The notes under the pieces are model-generated. The model ran no database searches, was not told the DNA's origin, and saw only the letters and a list, made by a program, of their open reading frames with translations. Made by a program: the position numbers and the translations under genes. Of a stretch of 64,000 nt of DNA, positions 46,941-57,231 are shown piece after piece. Position 1 is the stretch's first letter, and every line of letters starts with the position of its first letter. Source of the stretch: CAZRGV01 sp964599655 (GTDB taxonomy: Bacteria; Planctomycetota; Planctomycetia; Isosphaerales; Isosphaeraceae); the NCBI GenBank assembly GCA_964599655.1, contig CAZRGV010000007.1:1-64000 (forward strand), written 5' to 3'.

Positions 46941-49426
46941 TCATTGTTTCGAGTCCCCTTCCTGCTTGGCCTCGCCCTCGGCTTGCGAGGCGGCCCTGGC
47001 TCTCTCAGCGGCTTCCAGCCGGAGTTTCTCCAGCCGCGAAAGGGGCTTGGCCTGAGCGGGCTGGGGCATCGGCTTGGGAGCCTCGGCAACCGGCTTCTCG
47101 GGTGCGTTCGGCTTGGGCGGTAGCGGCACGTCGACACGCACGGCTCCGGTGCCAAGATTGTGCAAGATGGTCTCGCCGCTCTCGGGAACCACTACCTGGC
47201 AGAACAGGTTCGCATGATTCCCCGCGGGAGTGTCGGGCGCGGTCTTGATGTGGAAAACTAGGTCGGTCGTATCCTTGGTGATCTTCTTGACGTCCGTCGT
47301 CGCCTTGTTGGGCAAGCCGATTAGGGTGACAGTCGCCTCCCCCTCGAAGTCCTTGATCTTTGTGATCTTGACGGCCAGTTCGGTCTCCTTGCCTTGCTCG
47401 ACCGTCGTGTTCTGGTAGGCAAAGTTGAGGTAGGGTTGTGAGATCGTGAGAGGAAATAGCTGAGACGAAACCATGATTGGTCCCGTCGGGGCCGTTGAAT
47501 ACCCGTTGACGACGAGCTTCCAGGTTTTCTGCTCCGCGCCGTTGGCGTTCATGGGAATGACCGCCTCGTTCTGCCCTTCGGGAATCGTCACCCCACCCGA
47601 GGCTCCCACGCCAGGAGGCAGCCAGGGGAAGCTTACTGAGATCGGAGCTTTGAAGCCTTCCTTGCGGTGTGCGACGACCTTGAGGTTCATCGAACCACCC
47701 AGAACCAAGGGCACCTTGGGCTCGACGACCTCGATCGAGTAGGGAGACTCTTCGGTCACGGCCACGGCCAACCGATCGACCGTGCGTGCCCAGAAGGTGA
47801 CATTGTTGGCGCCGAAGACGAGGACGCTTGTGTGCGTGAAGTCTGAGGGTGGAATTTTCAGATTTGGATCGACTGGCTGACCAGTCATTCGGGTCAGCAG
47901 GCCGGCAACGGCGGCGTCGGACTTGGCCTTGAACAAGACCGGAACCACGGGTTGATTGGCAGGCATTGTGTCGGCCTCAATCTCAACGCCCGCCGGTAAA
48001 TTCTCCACACCCACTTTGAGGTCTCCGCCCCAGTCGGCCCGGGTTGCATAGACAAGCAAGGCTTGGCGGTTTCCCTTTGGCACCGACACGCTCACGTTGG
48101 GGATGCCAATCGCCGATTGCTCGCTCTGAACGTACATCGTCAACTTCGGTGAGACTGGGGTCAGCTCGACCCGATAGAAGTAGTTCGGACCACCTTTGAG
48201 AAGCTGATCATGAAGGTAGATATCATACTCGCCATCCTCGGGAGCCGTGAAGCGGATGAAACTGTCCGGTCCGGCGTTGTCATCAGCGCCGGCGAGATAG
48301 TTACCCCCCTTTTTGGCGATATGTAGAACCGAGTCGAGTGGCGAGCGAAGCCGTCGAGCATAGACCCAGATATCAAAGACCTGCCCTTTCTTCGCCGGGA
48401 ACACAAAGTGATCGGTATCACCGGGTTTCTCGATCACGCCGTTGAGGGCCAAAGGCGGCGTGAAGGGATTCGCGTGGGCCTGATCGTCGTTCGGCTCACT
48501 CTCGACCGCGTTACCAAACGGTGAGAGTCGGAACAGATTCGGGTAGGGAGCAATGCCCTTCTCATCCTGAGCAAAGAGTCCATGGTCGGGTCGAAACTGG
48601 CTGGAAGGGTTTCCTCGGTCAACCGCTCACCGGTCACGTCGCCAATCCACTTCACCGAAACCTTCTCTCCCAGCTTCCCTCCGGCTGGAACCATCGCTCT
48701 CGGGCGAGGAAAGTTGCCTACATGCAGTCGATAAAGACACGCGCCATTTCCGGCATAAGCACTTTCGCGCACCTGAATAATATACTGACCGTCTTCGGGA
48801 GCGAGCACCGAGGCTGAGCCGTCTTGCCAGACGAGCGCGGCGTCGTCACTGGAGGCCAGCTCGAACCGCTTGGAATCCATGATCGCCACGTAGGGGTCGA
48901 AGTGGGTGATCCCCAGACGAATGCCCTCGACTTCCGCCGAGATCCGCTCCCCCGCTTTCGCCTCGACCACAAAGTAATCGACATCTTCGTTGTCGGCGAC
49001 CCCATTGACCACAGTGTTCATCGAGATTGGCTGAGGAGCCGCAAAGTCATTATTCGGCTCTTTCTCTTGCGTTTCGGGAAACGCACCAACACTGAAGGTC
49101 CGGAGCTCGCTGATACCCGTCGCCGTGCGAACGCGTAGATCGTGCAGTCCGAGCGCGCAATCCGGCGCGATCTTGATCTTGGCCTTGACGTTGTTGTCGT
49201 CCACTTTCGTGATCGCCAGGGTCTCAATTCCCGCCTGATACCAGAAGATCTCCTGGGCGTCTCCCAACCTCGCGCCAGAGAGGGTGATCTCCAGTTCGGT
49301 ACCGCGTTGTCCTCCGACGGGCCGTATCGCACCGAGGGAGGGCGAGGCGGCCTTCGAAACCGAAGTAGCTGCCAGCAAGGTCGAGATTGCGATAGCGGGA
49401 ATGCTGATCGAGGTAATTCGCGTCAT
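46941..49426 (-). pseudogene. Exported pre-peptidase C-terminal (PPC) domain protein, split by a frameshift
   Basis: Two overlapping frames, 49426 leftwards to 48434 and 48452-46941, together encode one protein of about 828 residues. The first has a signal peptide (MTRITSISIPAIAISTLL), an IPT/TIG-like segment (RPVGGQRGTELEITLSG) and a PPC domain with EKEPNNDF. Its sense ends near FDPTMDS. The expected continuation (GLFAQDEKGIAPYPNLFRL, ESEPNDDQAHANPF) is in the next frame, so a base is lost near 48580-48592. The second frame has another PPC domain (DTDHFVFPAKKGQVFDIWVY), Ig-like repeats and a charged tail. It may be a sequencing error. Role unknown; PPC proteins are usually surface-exposed. 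Confidence 0.82.
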
Positions 49427-49466
49427 GGGGCCTATCCGTAAATGGCGATCGAGGCGGGTAGCCGAT

Positions 49467-50852
49467 TCAGGCCGCGCCCCGGAAGAGTGCACGGAGTGGT
49501 TCACCGTCGGCCAGGCGATAGGGCCGCGCGTTGAGGTCGTAAAGGGTTCTCGCGGTGTCGAGGCCAAAGCGCCAGAAGATTGTCGCGGCGAGGTCACCGG
49601 GGGTCACCGGTTCGGAGGCGGGGTAGGCGCCCAAGCGGTCGCTCGCGCCAAAGGTTGTTCCGCCTTCGACACCTCCACCAGCCAGGATCACGCTGAAGCA
49701 GTCAGGCCAGTGGTCCCGTCCCCCCTGGCTGTTGATTCTCGGCGTGCGGCCGAACTCGCCGATCCATACAACGAGTGTCGTGTCGAGTCGCCCTCGAGCT
49801 TCGAGGTCTTCGATCAGGGCTGAGAACGCTTGGTCGGCCGGTGGAAGCAGAGCCTCCTTGAGCCGGCTGAAGTTACGATCATGAGTATCCCAGTTGTCGG
49901 GGCCGTTGTGCACCTTGTCATTCACATTTACGAATCGCACCCCCGACTCGACCAAACGGCGGGCGAGCAAGACGCTCTGGCCGTGGATGTTCCGCCCATA
50001 GCGGTCTCGCGTGCGAGGATCTTCACCTGAGAGATCAAAGGCGCGACGGACGGCGTCTGAACGGAGCAGGCGGTACGCCCGCTCGGCGAAGACGTCCAGC
50101 CGAGAGGTATGAGCCTGTTTTTCCCAGGCTTCGTACTGACGATCGACCTGTCTCAGCAGCGATGCACGATCGTCGAGCCGTTCGAGGGTCATTCCTGAGG
50201 GAAGTACCAGTTCGCCGACCCGAAAGTCTGGTGTGTTCGGATCGGCTGCAAGCTGAAACGGCTCGTGCTCGGAACCCAGGAAACCCGACGTCTGCCCCGG
50301 CAACTTCACCACGTTGTACATCACGTGGGGCAAGGCGATGTGCGACGGGAGGAGAGAACGCGACGGCAAGGACGCGCTGACCGACGCGCCATAACACGGA
50401 AAGTCGTTGGCGTCCGGTGCCAGAAGTTCCAGATCCCCCTTCAGCGGCGTCCGCCCGCAAAGCGCCTCGACCGCCGCCGAGTTGTGGTTCCGCATCGGAT
50501 GATGAAAGCTCCGGATCACCGCCAGTCGGTGGGCGACCTTCGCGATCCGGCCCAACGGTTCCGAGAGGAACAGACCCGGAGCGCTGGTCGCGATCGGACG
50601 AAACTCTCCTCGGACTTCCGCCGGGGCGTCGGGTTTCATGTCCCAGGTGTCGTGATGGCTTGGCCCCCCGTAGTAGAAGAGCACGATGCATGATTCGATC
50701 GGTCGGGCTCCTCGTCGACCTACCTGAGACGCCTTGACACGCAGCAGGTCGGCTAAGTTCAACCCGAGCACGCTGAGACCACCGATTCGCAAGAGGTGTC
50801 GACGAGGTAATCGAACGGCCCTCGCGTTCTCACGGGCAAGTCGTCGGCTCAC
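49467..50852 (-). CDS. DUF1501 protein, Tat-exported (operon member)
   Basis: 461 residues from the GTG at 50852, chosen because AGGAG lies just upstream; the frame is open to 50990 but that region overlaps the previous gene's end. The signal is LPRRHLLRIGGLSVLGLNLADLL. Family features include SCIVLFYYGGPSHHDTWDMK, DNWDTHDRNFSRLK and VVWIGEFGRTPRINSQGGRDHW. It belongs to the minus-strand set that runs from 52266 to 41920. The PPC-domain gene follows after 40 bases. Function unknown. Confidence 0.88.
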   Translation of the reverse strand: MSRRLARENARAVRLPRRHLLRIGGLSVLGLNLADLLRVKASQVGRRGARPIESCIVLFYYGGPSHHDTWDMKPDAPAEVRGEFRPIATSAPGLFLSEPLGRIAKVAHRLAVIRSFHHPMRNHNSAAVEALCGRTPLKGDLELLAPDANDFPCYGASVSASLPSRSLLPSHIALPHVMYNVVKLPGQTSGFLGSEHEPFQLAADPNTPDFRVGELVLPSGMTLERLDDRASLLRQVDRQYEAWEKQAHTSRLDVFAERAYRLLRSDAVRRAFDLSGEDPRTRDRYGRNIHGQSVLLARRLVESGVRFVNVNDKVHNGPDNWDTHDRNFSRLKEALLPPADQAFSALIEDLEARGRLDTTLVVWIGEFGRTPRINSQGGRDHWPDCFSVILAGGGVEGGTTFGASDRLGAYPASEPVTPGDLAATIFWRFGLDTARTLYDLNARPYRLADGEPLRALFRGAA

Positions 50853-50955
50853 GGTGGTCTCTCCTGGTCGCGATCTCGAGTCGATATCCGACACGACTGC
50901 GAGCTGAGGCGGGTTCACGATTCGTGAGCCCGCCTCAGGCTGCACCGCGATAGGA

Positions 50956-52266
50956 TCAGGCGAGCAATTCCGTGCGAACTTTGCCGCCATCGACGATCTC
51001 GATCGGACGATCGCCGGGAGCCATCAGCTCCTTGTCCGCGACGATGCCAAGCTGGTGGTAAATCGTCGTCGCCATGTCCTCGGGGCCAATCGCGTCGCGG
51101 TCGGGCTCGCTCGCCGTGGAGTTGCTCGCCCCGAAGACGAACCCCCTCTTCGTCCCACCGCCGGCCAGAACGACGCTGAAGACTTTGGGCCAGTGATCGC
51201 GTCCGGCGGTGCCATTGACTTTGGGGGTACGGCCGAACTCGCTGGAAACCATGACCAGAGTCCGGTCAAGCAAGCCTCGGCGATCCAGGTCGCGAATCAA
51301 CGTGGCATACGCCTGGTCGAACGCGGGCATCTGACTCTGCATTCCCGCGGCGATATTATTGTGCATGTCCCAACCGCCGTACTGCAGCACGACGAAACGC
51401 ACACCCGCCTCGACGAGTCGACGTGCCATGAGCATCCGCTGGCCAGCCTCGTTGCGACCGTACTCGTCGCGGATATTCGCTGGCTCCGCATTGATGTTGA
51501 ACGCCTCGCGAGCCGTTTGTGAGCTGATCAGGCTGTACGCCCGCTCGTAAAAGGTGTCCATCGCGGCCAGACCGTCGGACTTCTCCTTACGACGGAAGTG
51601 CTCGTTGACCGCCTCCAGCACGTTTCGACGCGTGGCAAACCGTGATTCGTCGATTCCGCCAGGCAGGTTCAGGTCCTGAACACGGAAGCCGGGATTGGCC
51701 GGATCGCTCCCCAGGCTGAAGGGTGAGAAGCTCGACGAGAGGTAGCCGGTCCCGGCATACACATTCGGCTGCGACGGGATACAAACATATGGCGGCAGGT
51801 TGTTCTTCGGTCCGTATTCATGCGAAACGACACTGCCCATGCTCGGATACTGCAAGGCCGGGCTGGGCCGGTAACCGGTGAACATGTTATGCGTGCCACG
51901 CTCGTGAGCCGCCTCACCGTGCGTCATCGAGCGGATGATCGTGAGCCTGTCAGAGATCTCAGCCGTCTTCGGCAAGGTGGCGGAGAAAACCTCGCCGGGA
52001 ATCTTGGTCTGGACGACTCCCAACTCACCGCGATACTCGATCGGGGCGTAGGGCTTGGGATCGAACGACTCCTGATGAGCGATCCCGCCCGGCAGAAAGA
52101 TATGGATCACCGAGTCGGCCTTCGCTTCAATCGGCGCGTAGCTTTTCAGCTCGCCTCGAGCCCGGAGCCGAAAGAAGTCGGCCAGTGTCAGGCCAAAACC
52201 GAAGGTGCCAACCGTCAGGAATCCTCGTCGGCCAAACAAGAGGCGCCGTGCGCTGCCACCTGCCAT
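50956..52266 (-). CDS. DUF1501 protein, Tat-exported (first gene of the minus-strand set)
   Basis: 436 residues. Signal LFGRRGFLTVGTFGFGLTLADFF at about 10-32. Features are VIHIFLPGGIAHQESFDPKP, GRNEAGQRMLMARRLVEAGV, QYGGWDMHNNI and VSSEFGRTPKVNGTAGRDHW. Of the four DUF1501 proteins in the window it resembles the 49467 protein in the EFGRTPxxN block more than the plus-strand pair. It probably starts the set; 103 bases separate it from the next gene. Function unknown. Confidence 0.9.
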   Translation of the reverse strand: MAGGSARRLLFGRRGFLTVGTFGFGLTLADFFRLRARGELKSYAPIEAKADSVIHIFLPGGIAHQESFDPKPYAPIEYRGELGVVQTKIPGEVFSATLPKTAEISDRLTIIRSMTHGEAAHERGTHNMFTGYRPSPALQYPSMGSVVSHEYGPKNNLPPYVCIPSQPNVYAGTGYLSSSFSPFSLGSDPANPGFRVQDLNLPGGIDESRFATRRNVLEAVNEHFRRKEKSDGLAAMDTFYERAYSLISSQTAREAFNINAEPANIRDEYGRNEAGQRMLMARRLVEAGVRFVVLQYGGWDMHNNIAAGMQSQMPAFDQAYATLIRDLDRRGLLDRTLVMVSSEFGRTPKVNGTAGRDHWPKVFSVVLAGGGTKRGFVFGASNSTASEPDRDAIGPEDMATTIYHQLGIVADKELMAPGDRPIEIVDGGKVRTELLA

Positions 52267-52933
52267 CGATCGTTTCCTCCGCTGGGGAGGGGCTCGCAGG
52301 TCACGAGCCCCGACGCATCAGATCGCTCGTTCTCTTTAGAACAACGAAGCGACAGGGACGTTCGACTCGAATCGGAGATATTGTCGGACCAGACCGGTCA
52401 GTCCGGTGTGATCGTTCCTTCCAGGGCCAAGAGAGATTGAGAGTAGGTCGATCCGTTGAGAGACTAGGCAGGTTTCGCAACCTTGCGGAAATTGTGCGGA
52501 GGGCCCTGCGGAACCATTCGCTCGCCTTCTCCGTTTCTTGCTGTCAGGTTAGTAAGCCATCGACCCGAGTCATTGTTAGCATGAATGAGGGCTGAGAGCT
52601 GTCAAGAGTTGCATCGGCCATGAACCTCGACGATGTTTAACAATCGCTGTCCAACCCTCCGTGCATACGAGCAGACAGGTCCCGCGCGTTGGCGCATTTT
52701 TTGCGCTTCCTATCGTTTTCCGCTCTGGGTAATTGCGTGCATGCTCGGTAAACCTTGATGGTGAGGTTCGTGGATCGTGTCCGAACCTAAGGGTGTCGTC
52801 GCAACATACTGGCGATCTGGAGAGACGATCGGTACATTCGAACGCGGTCGGAACCTGGGTGATTGGACGCGAATGTGATCCGAACCATCGTTCTTCAAAC
52901 CACTTGGGAAACCTGAACGTCACGAGGAGTGTC
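52267..52933. other. Divergent intergenic region, nothing recognised
   Basis: 667 bases between the DUF1501 start and the aminopeptidase start, so it must hold promoters for both directions. In-frame upstream codons of the aminopeptidase frame extend to 52733 but lack a signal sequence. No repeat, RNA or further gene is supported. Confidence 0.45.
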
Positions 52934-54835
52934 ATGCGACGATGGTGGAGACTGATTCTCGTCCTGACGATCTTCGGTGTCCTTGGGAAGATGGCTAGGG
53001 CGTTTGGACCCGATCCGACCACGCGCGCCCCTCGCGATGTCCACTCGTATTCCAGGACCGACGAGATCCGCGTCAAGCACCTCCATTTGGACTTAACCGT
53101 GGACTTTCCTCGCAAGGTTCTCCGGGGAACGGCCACTTGGACCGTTGAACGTCAGAACGGATGTCCTCCGAACGCCCCTCTCATCCTCGACACCCACGAC
53201 CTCAGGATTGAATTGGTCGAAGCAGGGCAGAACTCTGAACTCCTTCGCCAGACTAACTTTACGCTCGGAGACCCAGATCCGGTCCTGGGATCGGCTTTGT
53301 CCATCGATCTGCCGACCAACGCCCATGTGGTTCGGGTTACGTACGAAACCTCTCCGGGCGCCAGCGCCTTGCAATGGGTGGAACCCTCGGGCACCTCGGG
53401 AAAGCTCCACCCGTTTCTCTTTTCTCAGTCTCAGGCCATTCATGCACGATCGTACGTGCCGTGTCAGGATTCTCCGGGTATCCGGATCACCTATGACGCG
53501 ACGCTCCATGTCCCTCGTGAATTGAAGGCGGTCATGGCCGCGGAGGGGCCGTTTCCCCTTGAACTCAAGGAAACCTCGAACCGCGATTCCATGGTCCACT
53601 TTGGGTTTCGGATGCCGCAGCCGATCCCTTCCTACCTGATTGCGTTGGCGGTGGGAGATCTCGAATTTCGTAAGATCGGCCCCCGGACAGGCGTCTGGGC
53701 CGAGCCATCGGTTGTGGAAAAGGCGGCTTGGGAGTTCGCCGACACCGAGAAAATGGTGGAAGCGGCCGAGCGATTGTTTGGCCCGTATCGCTGGGGACGC
53801 TACGACTTGCTTGTCCTTCCACCGAGCTTCCCTTTCGGCGGAATGGAAAACCCAAGACTCACGTTCGCCACGCCGACGGTCCTGGCTGGTGATCGTTCGC
53901 AGGTCGCTCTCGTCGCGCATGAACTCGCTCACTCATGGTCCGGAAACCTTGTTACGAACGCCACTTGGAGCGACTTCTGGCTGAACGAGGGATTCACGGT
54001 CTACCTGGAGCGGCGGATCCTCGAAGACCTGTACGGATCCACTCGAGCGGAGATGGAGGCGGTACTCGGATACCAGGAACTTCGAGAGGAACTCGACACG
54101 CTTAAACCGAGGGATCAGGTCCTTCACCTCGACCTCTCCGGTCGCGATCCCGACGATGGGGTAACCCGCGTTCCCTACGAGAAAGGCGCCCTCTTCCTGA
54201 AGGCTCTGGAAGAGAAGACCGGCCGTGATCGGCTCACGACGTTTCTCCGTAACTATTTTGACCACTTTGCTTTCCAGAGCATCACGACCGGAGAATTCGA
54301 GCGGTTTCTCCGCGAGCGGCTCTTCGATGGCGGTAAGCCCTCGGTGGATTTGCATGCCTGGTTCGAGGATGCCGGCCTGCCCCCCGACGCCCCCGTTCCC
54401 CAAAGCGATCGTTTCGCGGCGATCGAGTCCCAGGCAAAAGCCTGGCTGTCCGGCGAGGCTCCGACCCATGATCTCGATACCAAGGATTGGTCGACCTTGG
54501 AATGGCTTCACTTTCTCAGAAGTCTTCCCACCATCATGACCACCGAGCGAATGGCTCAACTCGATGCGGTCTGTCACCTTACGAATTCGGGTAACGCCGA
54601 GATCGCGATGCAATGGCTGCTCATGGCCATCCGAGCCGAATACCATCCCGCTGACGCTCGCCTGGAACAGTTCTTGACAACGATCGGTCGGCGCAAGTTC
54701 CTCATGCCCCTGTACAACGAGCTCATCAAGACCCCGTCGGGCAAGGTCCGAGCTCGCCGTCTTTTCGAAAAAGCTCGCACCGCCTATCACCCGATCGCTG
54801 TGGATTCTGTGCAACGACTGCTGACCAAGCCTTGA
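52934..54835 (+). CDS. Exported M1-family aminopeptidase (leukotriene A4 hydrolase-like)
   Basis: 633 residues from ATG 52934 (AGGAG 5 bases upstream; signal peptide 1-23). GGMENPRLTF is the exopeptidase substrate motif. HELAHSWSGN gives the zinc pair H329 and H333 with general base E330, and WLNEGF gives the third ligand E352, the correct HExxH-18-E spacing. The C-terminal helical domain matches the leukotriene A4 hydrolase/aminopeptidase B branch. It would trim N-terminal residues from peptides outside the cytoplasm. No neighbour suggests a dedicated substrate. Confidence 0.94.
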   Translation: MRRWWRLILVLTIFGVLGKMARAFGPDPTTRAPRDVHSYSRTDEIRVKHLHLDLTVDFPRKVLRGTATWTVERQNGCPPNAPLILDTHDLRIELVEAGQNSELLRQTNFTLGDPDPVLGSALSIDLPTNAHVVRVTYETSPGASALQWVEPSGTSGKLHPFLFSQSQAIHARSYVPCQDSPGIRITYDATLHVPRELKAVMAAEGPFPLELKETSNRDSMVHFGFRMPQPIPSYLIALAVGDLEFRKIGPRTGVWAEPSVVEKAAWEFADTEKMVEAAERLFGPYRWGRYDLLVLPPSFPFGGMENPRLTFATPTVLAGDRSQVALVAHELAHSWSGNLVTNATWSDFWLNEGFTVYLERRILEDLYGSTRAEMEAVLGYQELREELDTLKPRDQVLHLDLSGRDPDDGVTRVPYEKGALFLKALEEKTGRDRLTTFLRNYFDHFAFQSITTGEFERFLRERLFDGGKPSVDLHAWFEDAGLPPDAPVPQSDRFAAIESQAKAWLSGEAPTHDLDTKDWSTLEWLHFLRSLPTIMTTERMAQLDAVCHLTNSGNAEIAMQWLLMAIRAEYHPADARLEQFLTTIGRRKFLMPLYNELIKTPSGKVRARRLFEKARTAYHPIAVDSVQRLLTKP

Positions 54836-55037
54836 GCGTCTCAACCTCGCTCCTTGCGGCTGGTTGCGCCAAGTACCTGCGTGCGGTCGATTTGTGTCGG
54901 GCTTCGTTCCGCCTCCTGGACGGTTCTGGTATGATCCATGGAGAGACTCGTTGAAATCGGTGGCGGTTGTACTGCCCGACCCCGACACCTCCGAGATCCT
55001 GGAGGCGTGTGGAAGGGGCCTGTTGGTGGGAACACGA

Positions 55038-55784
55038 ATGATGAGCCGTTTTTTTACCGAAGCCGATGATTTTTACGTGAATCTCAATTTAAACACCGAG
55101 ATGGAGCTCCCGACCGCTAGGGACACCGTCCTGCATTATTTCGAGCAAATGAAGAAGGCGTTTCCTGACCTGAGCAACTTCTACACAAGAGACACCGGCG
55201 ACCTGGTCCTTGAGGGAGATAAGGAGCAAGGCAGCTATCGCTGGCTCGCCATTGAGCCCCGCCGGCTTTGCTCCGGCATGGTCAATCCGGACTCGCTGGA
55301 AGATGCCTATCGCCAGCACGAAATGGTGCTCGACATCGCCCCTCATCTTCTCACGATCAGCGTCCTCGACTGCGAAGCGCTCGACGTGATGTATGGATTC
55401 GACTTCAATTACACGGGCAACCACGACGAGGTTGTGGCCGAGGCCCTGGGTGTCAGCCCCGCGATGGAGGGCTTGCTGGATCTCGGTGGAAGCCAGGTGA
55501 TCAATTTCGAGCCAACCATCACCCTGGCTCTCGACCACTCGTGCCGGCTCCAGTGCCGTCTCTCAATCGAGACCCGAACCAACGCGTACCAGGTTCGCAC
55601 CGGCGATTTCCCCGACGAGCAAATCAGCGTCTACTTTACGGTCCGCCAGTATTGGGGAACCGGCTCCGAGCGATCCTTCGTGGATTCGTTTCGACGCCAG
55701 CGCGAGATCGGCGAAGAGGTCGTGATCACCAAGATCATTCCCAGAATCGTCCGTCCTCTCGCCCAGACGATCGCATCCAAGTAG
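55038..55784 (+). CDS. Conserved hypothetical protein
   Basis: 248 residues from ATG 55038, with GGTGGG about 8 bases upstream. The frame is open further left, and a TTG at 54951 after GGAGAG would add 29 residues, so the start is uncertain. The sequence is acidic and aromatic-rich (TEADDFYVNLNLN, FDFNYTGNHDEVVAEAL, FEPTITLALDHSCRL) with no signal peptide and no CxxC or catalytic motif I recognise. The composition and reading-frame use look genuinely coding. The length and style are like uncharacterised planctomycete proteins. Function unknown. Confidence 0.75.
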   Translation: MMSRFFTEADDFYVNLNLNTEMELPTARDTVLHYFEQMKKAFPDLSNFYTRDTGDLVLEGDKEQGSYRWLAIEPRRLCSGMVNPDSLEDAYRQHEMVLDIAPHLLTISVLDCEALDVMYGFDFNYTGNHDEVVAEALGVSPAMEGLLDLGGSQVINFEPTITLALDHSCRLQCRLSIETRTNAYQVRTGDFPDEQISVYFTVRQYWGTGSERSFVDSFRRQREIGEEVVITKIIPRIVRPLAQTIASK

Positions 55785-55968
55785 GTGGGATTCGCTCCAA
55801 TACGCCGGCTGGACGAATCGTTGTTCGTGGGCGGTGGTCTCAACGGCGAGAACGTCCCCACCCCACGCCGGTCACCTCCCTTCTGTGGAAGTCTTTACTT
55901 ACTCATTCGTTCGATGATTCTTTTGAACAACCTCGATCCTCGTCCCTGATCCCCGTGGAAAGGTTGTC

Positions 55969-57231
55969 ATGCCACGACTGAGCCAGTTGGTCCGTAACCT
56001 CAAGGCCGAGACAGCTTTCACGGTCCTGGCGATCGCTCGCGCCTTGAAATCGAAGGGGAAAGACGTTGTCGAATTAGAGATCGGCGACAGTCCGTTTCCG
56101 AGCACGCCTCACGCCAAGGCAGCAGTCATCAACGCCATCGAGGAAAACCAGACTGGTTACGGACCGAGTCTTGGCTTGCCTGCTTTTCGAGACGCCGCCG
56201 CGAAAAGTGTCGGCGAGGAGTTTGGACTCGACGTTTCGGCTGAGAACATCGTTGTCGGCTCCGGGGCCAAACCCTTCGAGCAGTACTTCGCCGAGGCGTT
56301 CCTGGAGCCGGGTGACGGCGTCCTGATCTTCAGCCCGCAATTCCCGACCTACGTGCCGAACATCGAACGACGAGGAGCGCGACCAGTTCTCGTTCCCTTG
56401 AGGGCCGACCGCCAGTTTCGCCCTCGAGCCGAGGATGTTACCTCGTTCCTCGCGCAGGACCCGAAGCCAAGAGCGATTTTCCTTAACTCACCCCATAATC
56501 CAACAGGAGGAGTCGCCACCCGGGACGACCTGACCGAAATCGCCAAGGTGGTGCGCGGCACCGATCTCGTTGTGTTCTCCGACGAGCCATATTGCCATAT
56601 GGTCTGGCAAGGCCGGCATCAATCGATCCTGGCCCAACCTGGAATGCTCGACCAAGCCGTCGCGGCCTATACCTTCAGTAAGTCGTACAGCATGAGCGGT
56701 TGGCGGATCGGCTTCGCCGTGGCCCATCCCGAGGTTGTCGAGGCGTTCGGAAAGTTGATCAACACATCGGCCTCATGCAGTCCGCCGTTTGTCCAGATCG
56801 GCGCCCAAGCGGCACTCGAACACGATCAAACCACGAGGGATGAATACATGGCTCGCTTCCGCGTCAAGGTCGAGTCCCTCGCGGCGGGGCTGGCGCGGAT
56901 TGACGGGATCTCCGTGGTCCCGCCCGCCGGCACCTTCTACGTCTTCCCCGACGTCCGCGTCATCTGCAATCGCCTGGGATTGACCTCGCAAGGGCTGGCT
57001 CTCTATCTTCTTGAAGGGGCTGACGACAACTTCGGTGTCGCCTGTCTCGGAGGCGAATCCTTCGGAGAGGCCGGCGCCGGCTTCCTCCGGTTCAGTTGCG
57101 CGGAGGATGACGAACGGATTGGACAGGCTCTCGCGTTCCTGCCTGACGCCCTGACACGAACCGACCGCGTGGCTCGATTCAAACAGTCTCGCCCAGACCT
57201 TGTCCTGGACCATCCCTATCCGAACCCTTGA
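55969..57231 (+). CDS. Class I/II PLP-dependent aminotransferase
   Basis: 420 residues. The PLP lysine is K238 in TFSKSYSMSGWRIGF; NSPHNPTGG and FSDEPYCHMVW supply the cofactor-contact Asn and Asp-x-x-Tyr; the carboxylate Arg is expected in FLRFSCA. This is the aspartate aminotransferase-like subgroup (Ib/If), which includes enzymes for Asp, aromatic or branched amino acids, so specificity is not assigned. It is cytoplasmic. Its last 53 bases overlap the 3' end of the opposite-strand glycosyltransferase-like gene. Confidence 0.92.
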   Translation: MPRLSQLVRNLKAETAFTVLAIARALKSKGKDVVELEIGDSPFPSTPHAKAAVINAIEENQTGYGPSLGLPAFRDAAAKSVGEEFGLDVSAENIVVGSGAKPFEQYFAEAFLEPGDGVLIFSPQFPTYVPNIERRGARPVLVPLRADRQFRPRAEDVTSFLAQDPKPRAIFLNSPHNPTGGVATRDDLTEIAKVVRGTDLVVFSDEPYCHMVWQGRHQSILAQPGMLDQAVAAYTFSKSYSMSGWRIGFAVAHPEVVEAFGKLINTSASCSPPFVQIGAQAALEHDQTTRDEYMARFRVKVESLAAGLARIDGISVVPPAGTFYVFPDVRVICNRLGLTSQGLALYLLEGADDNFGVACLGGESFGEAGAGFLRFSCAEDDERIGQALAFLPDALTRTDRVARFKQSRPDLVLDHPYPNP

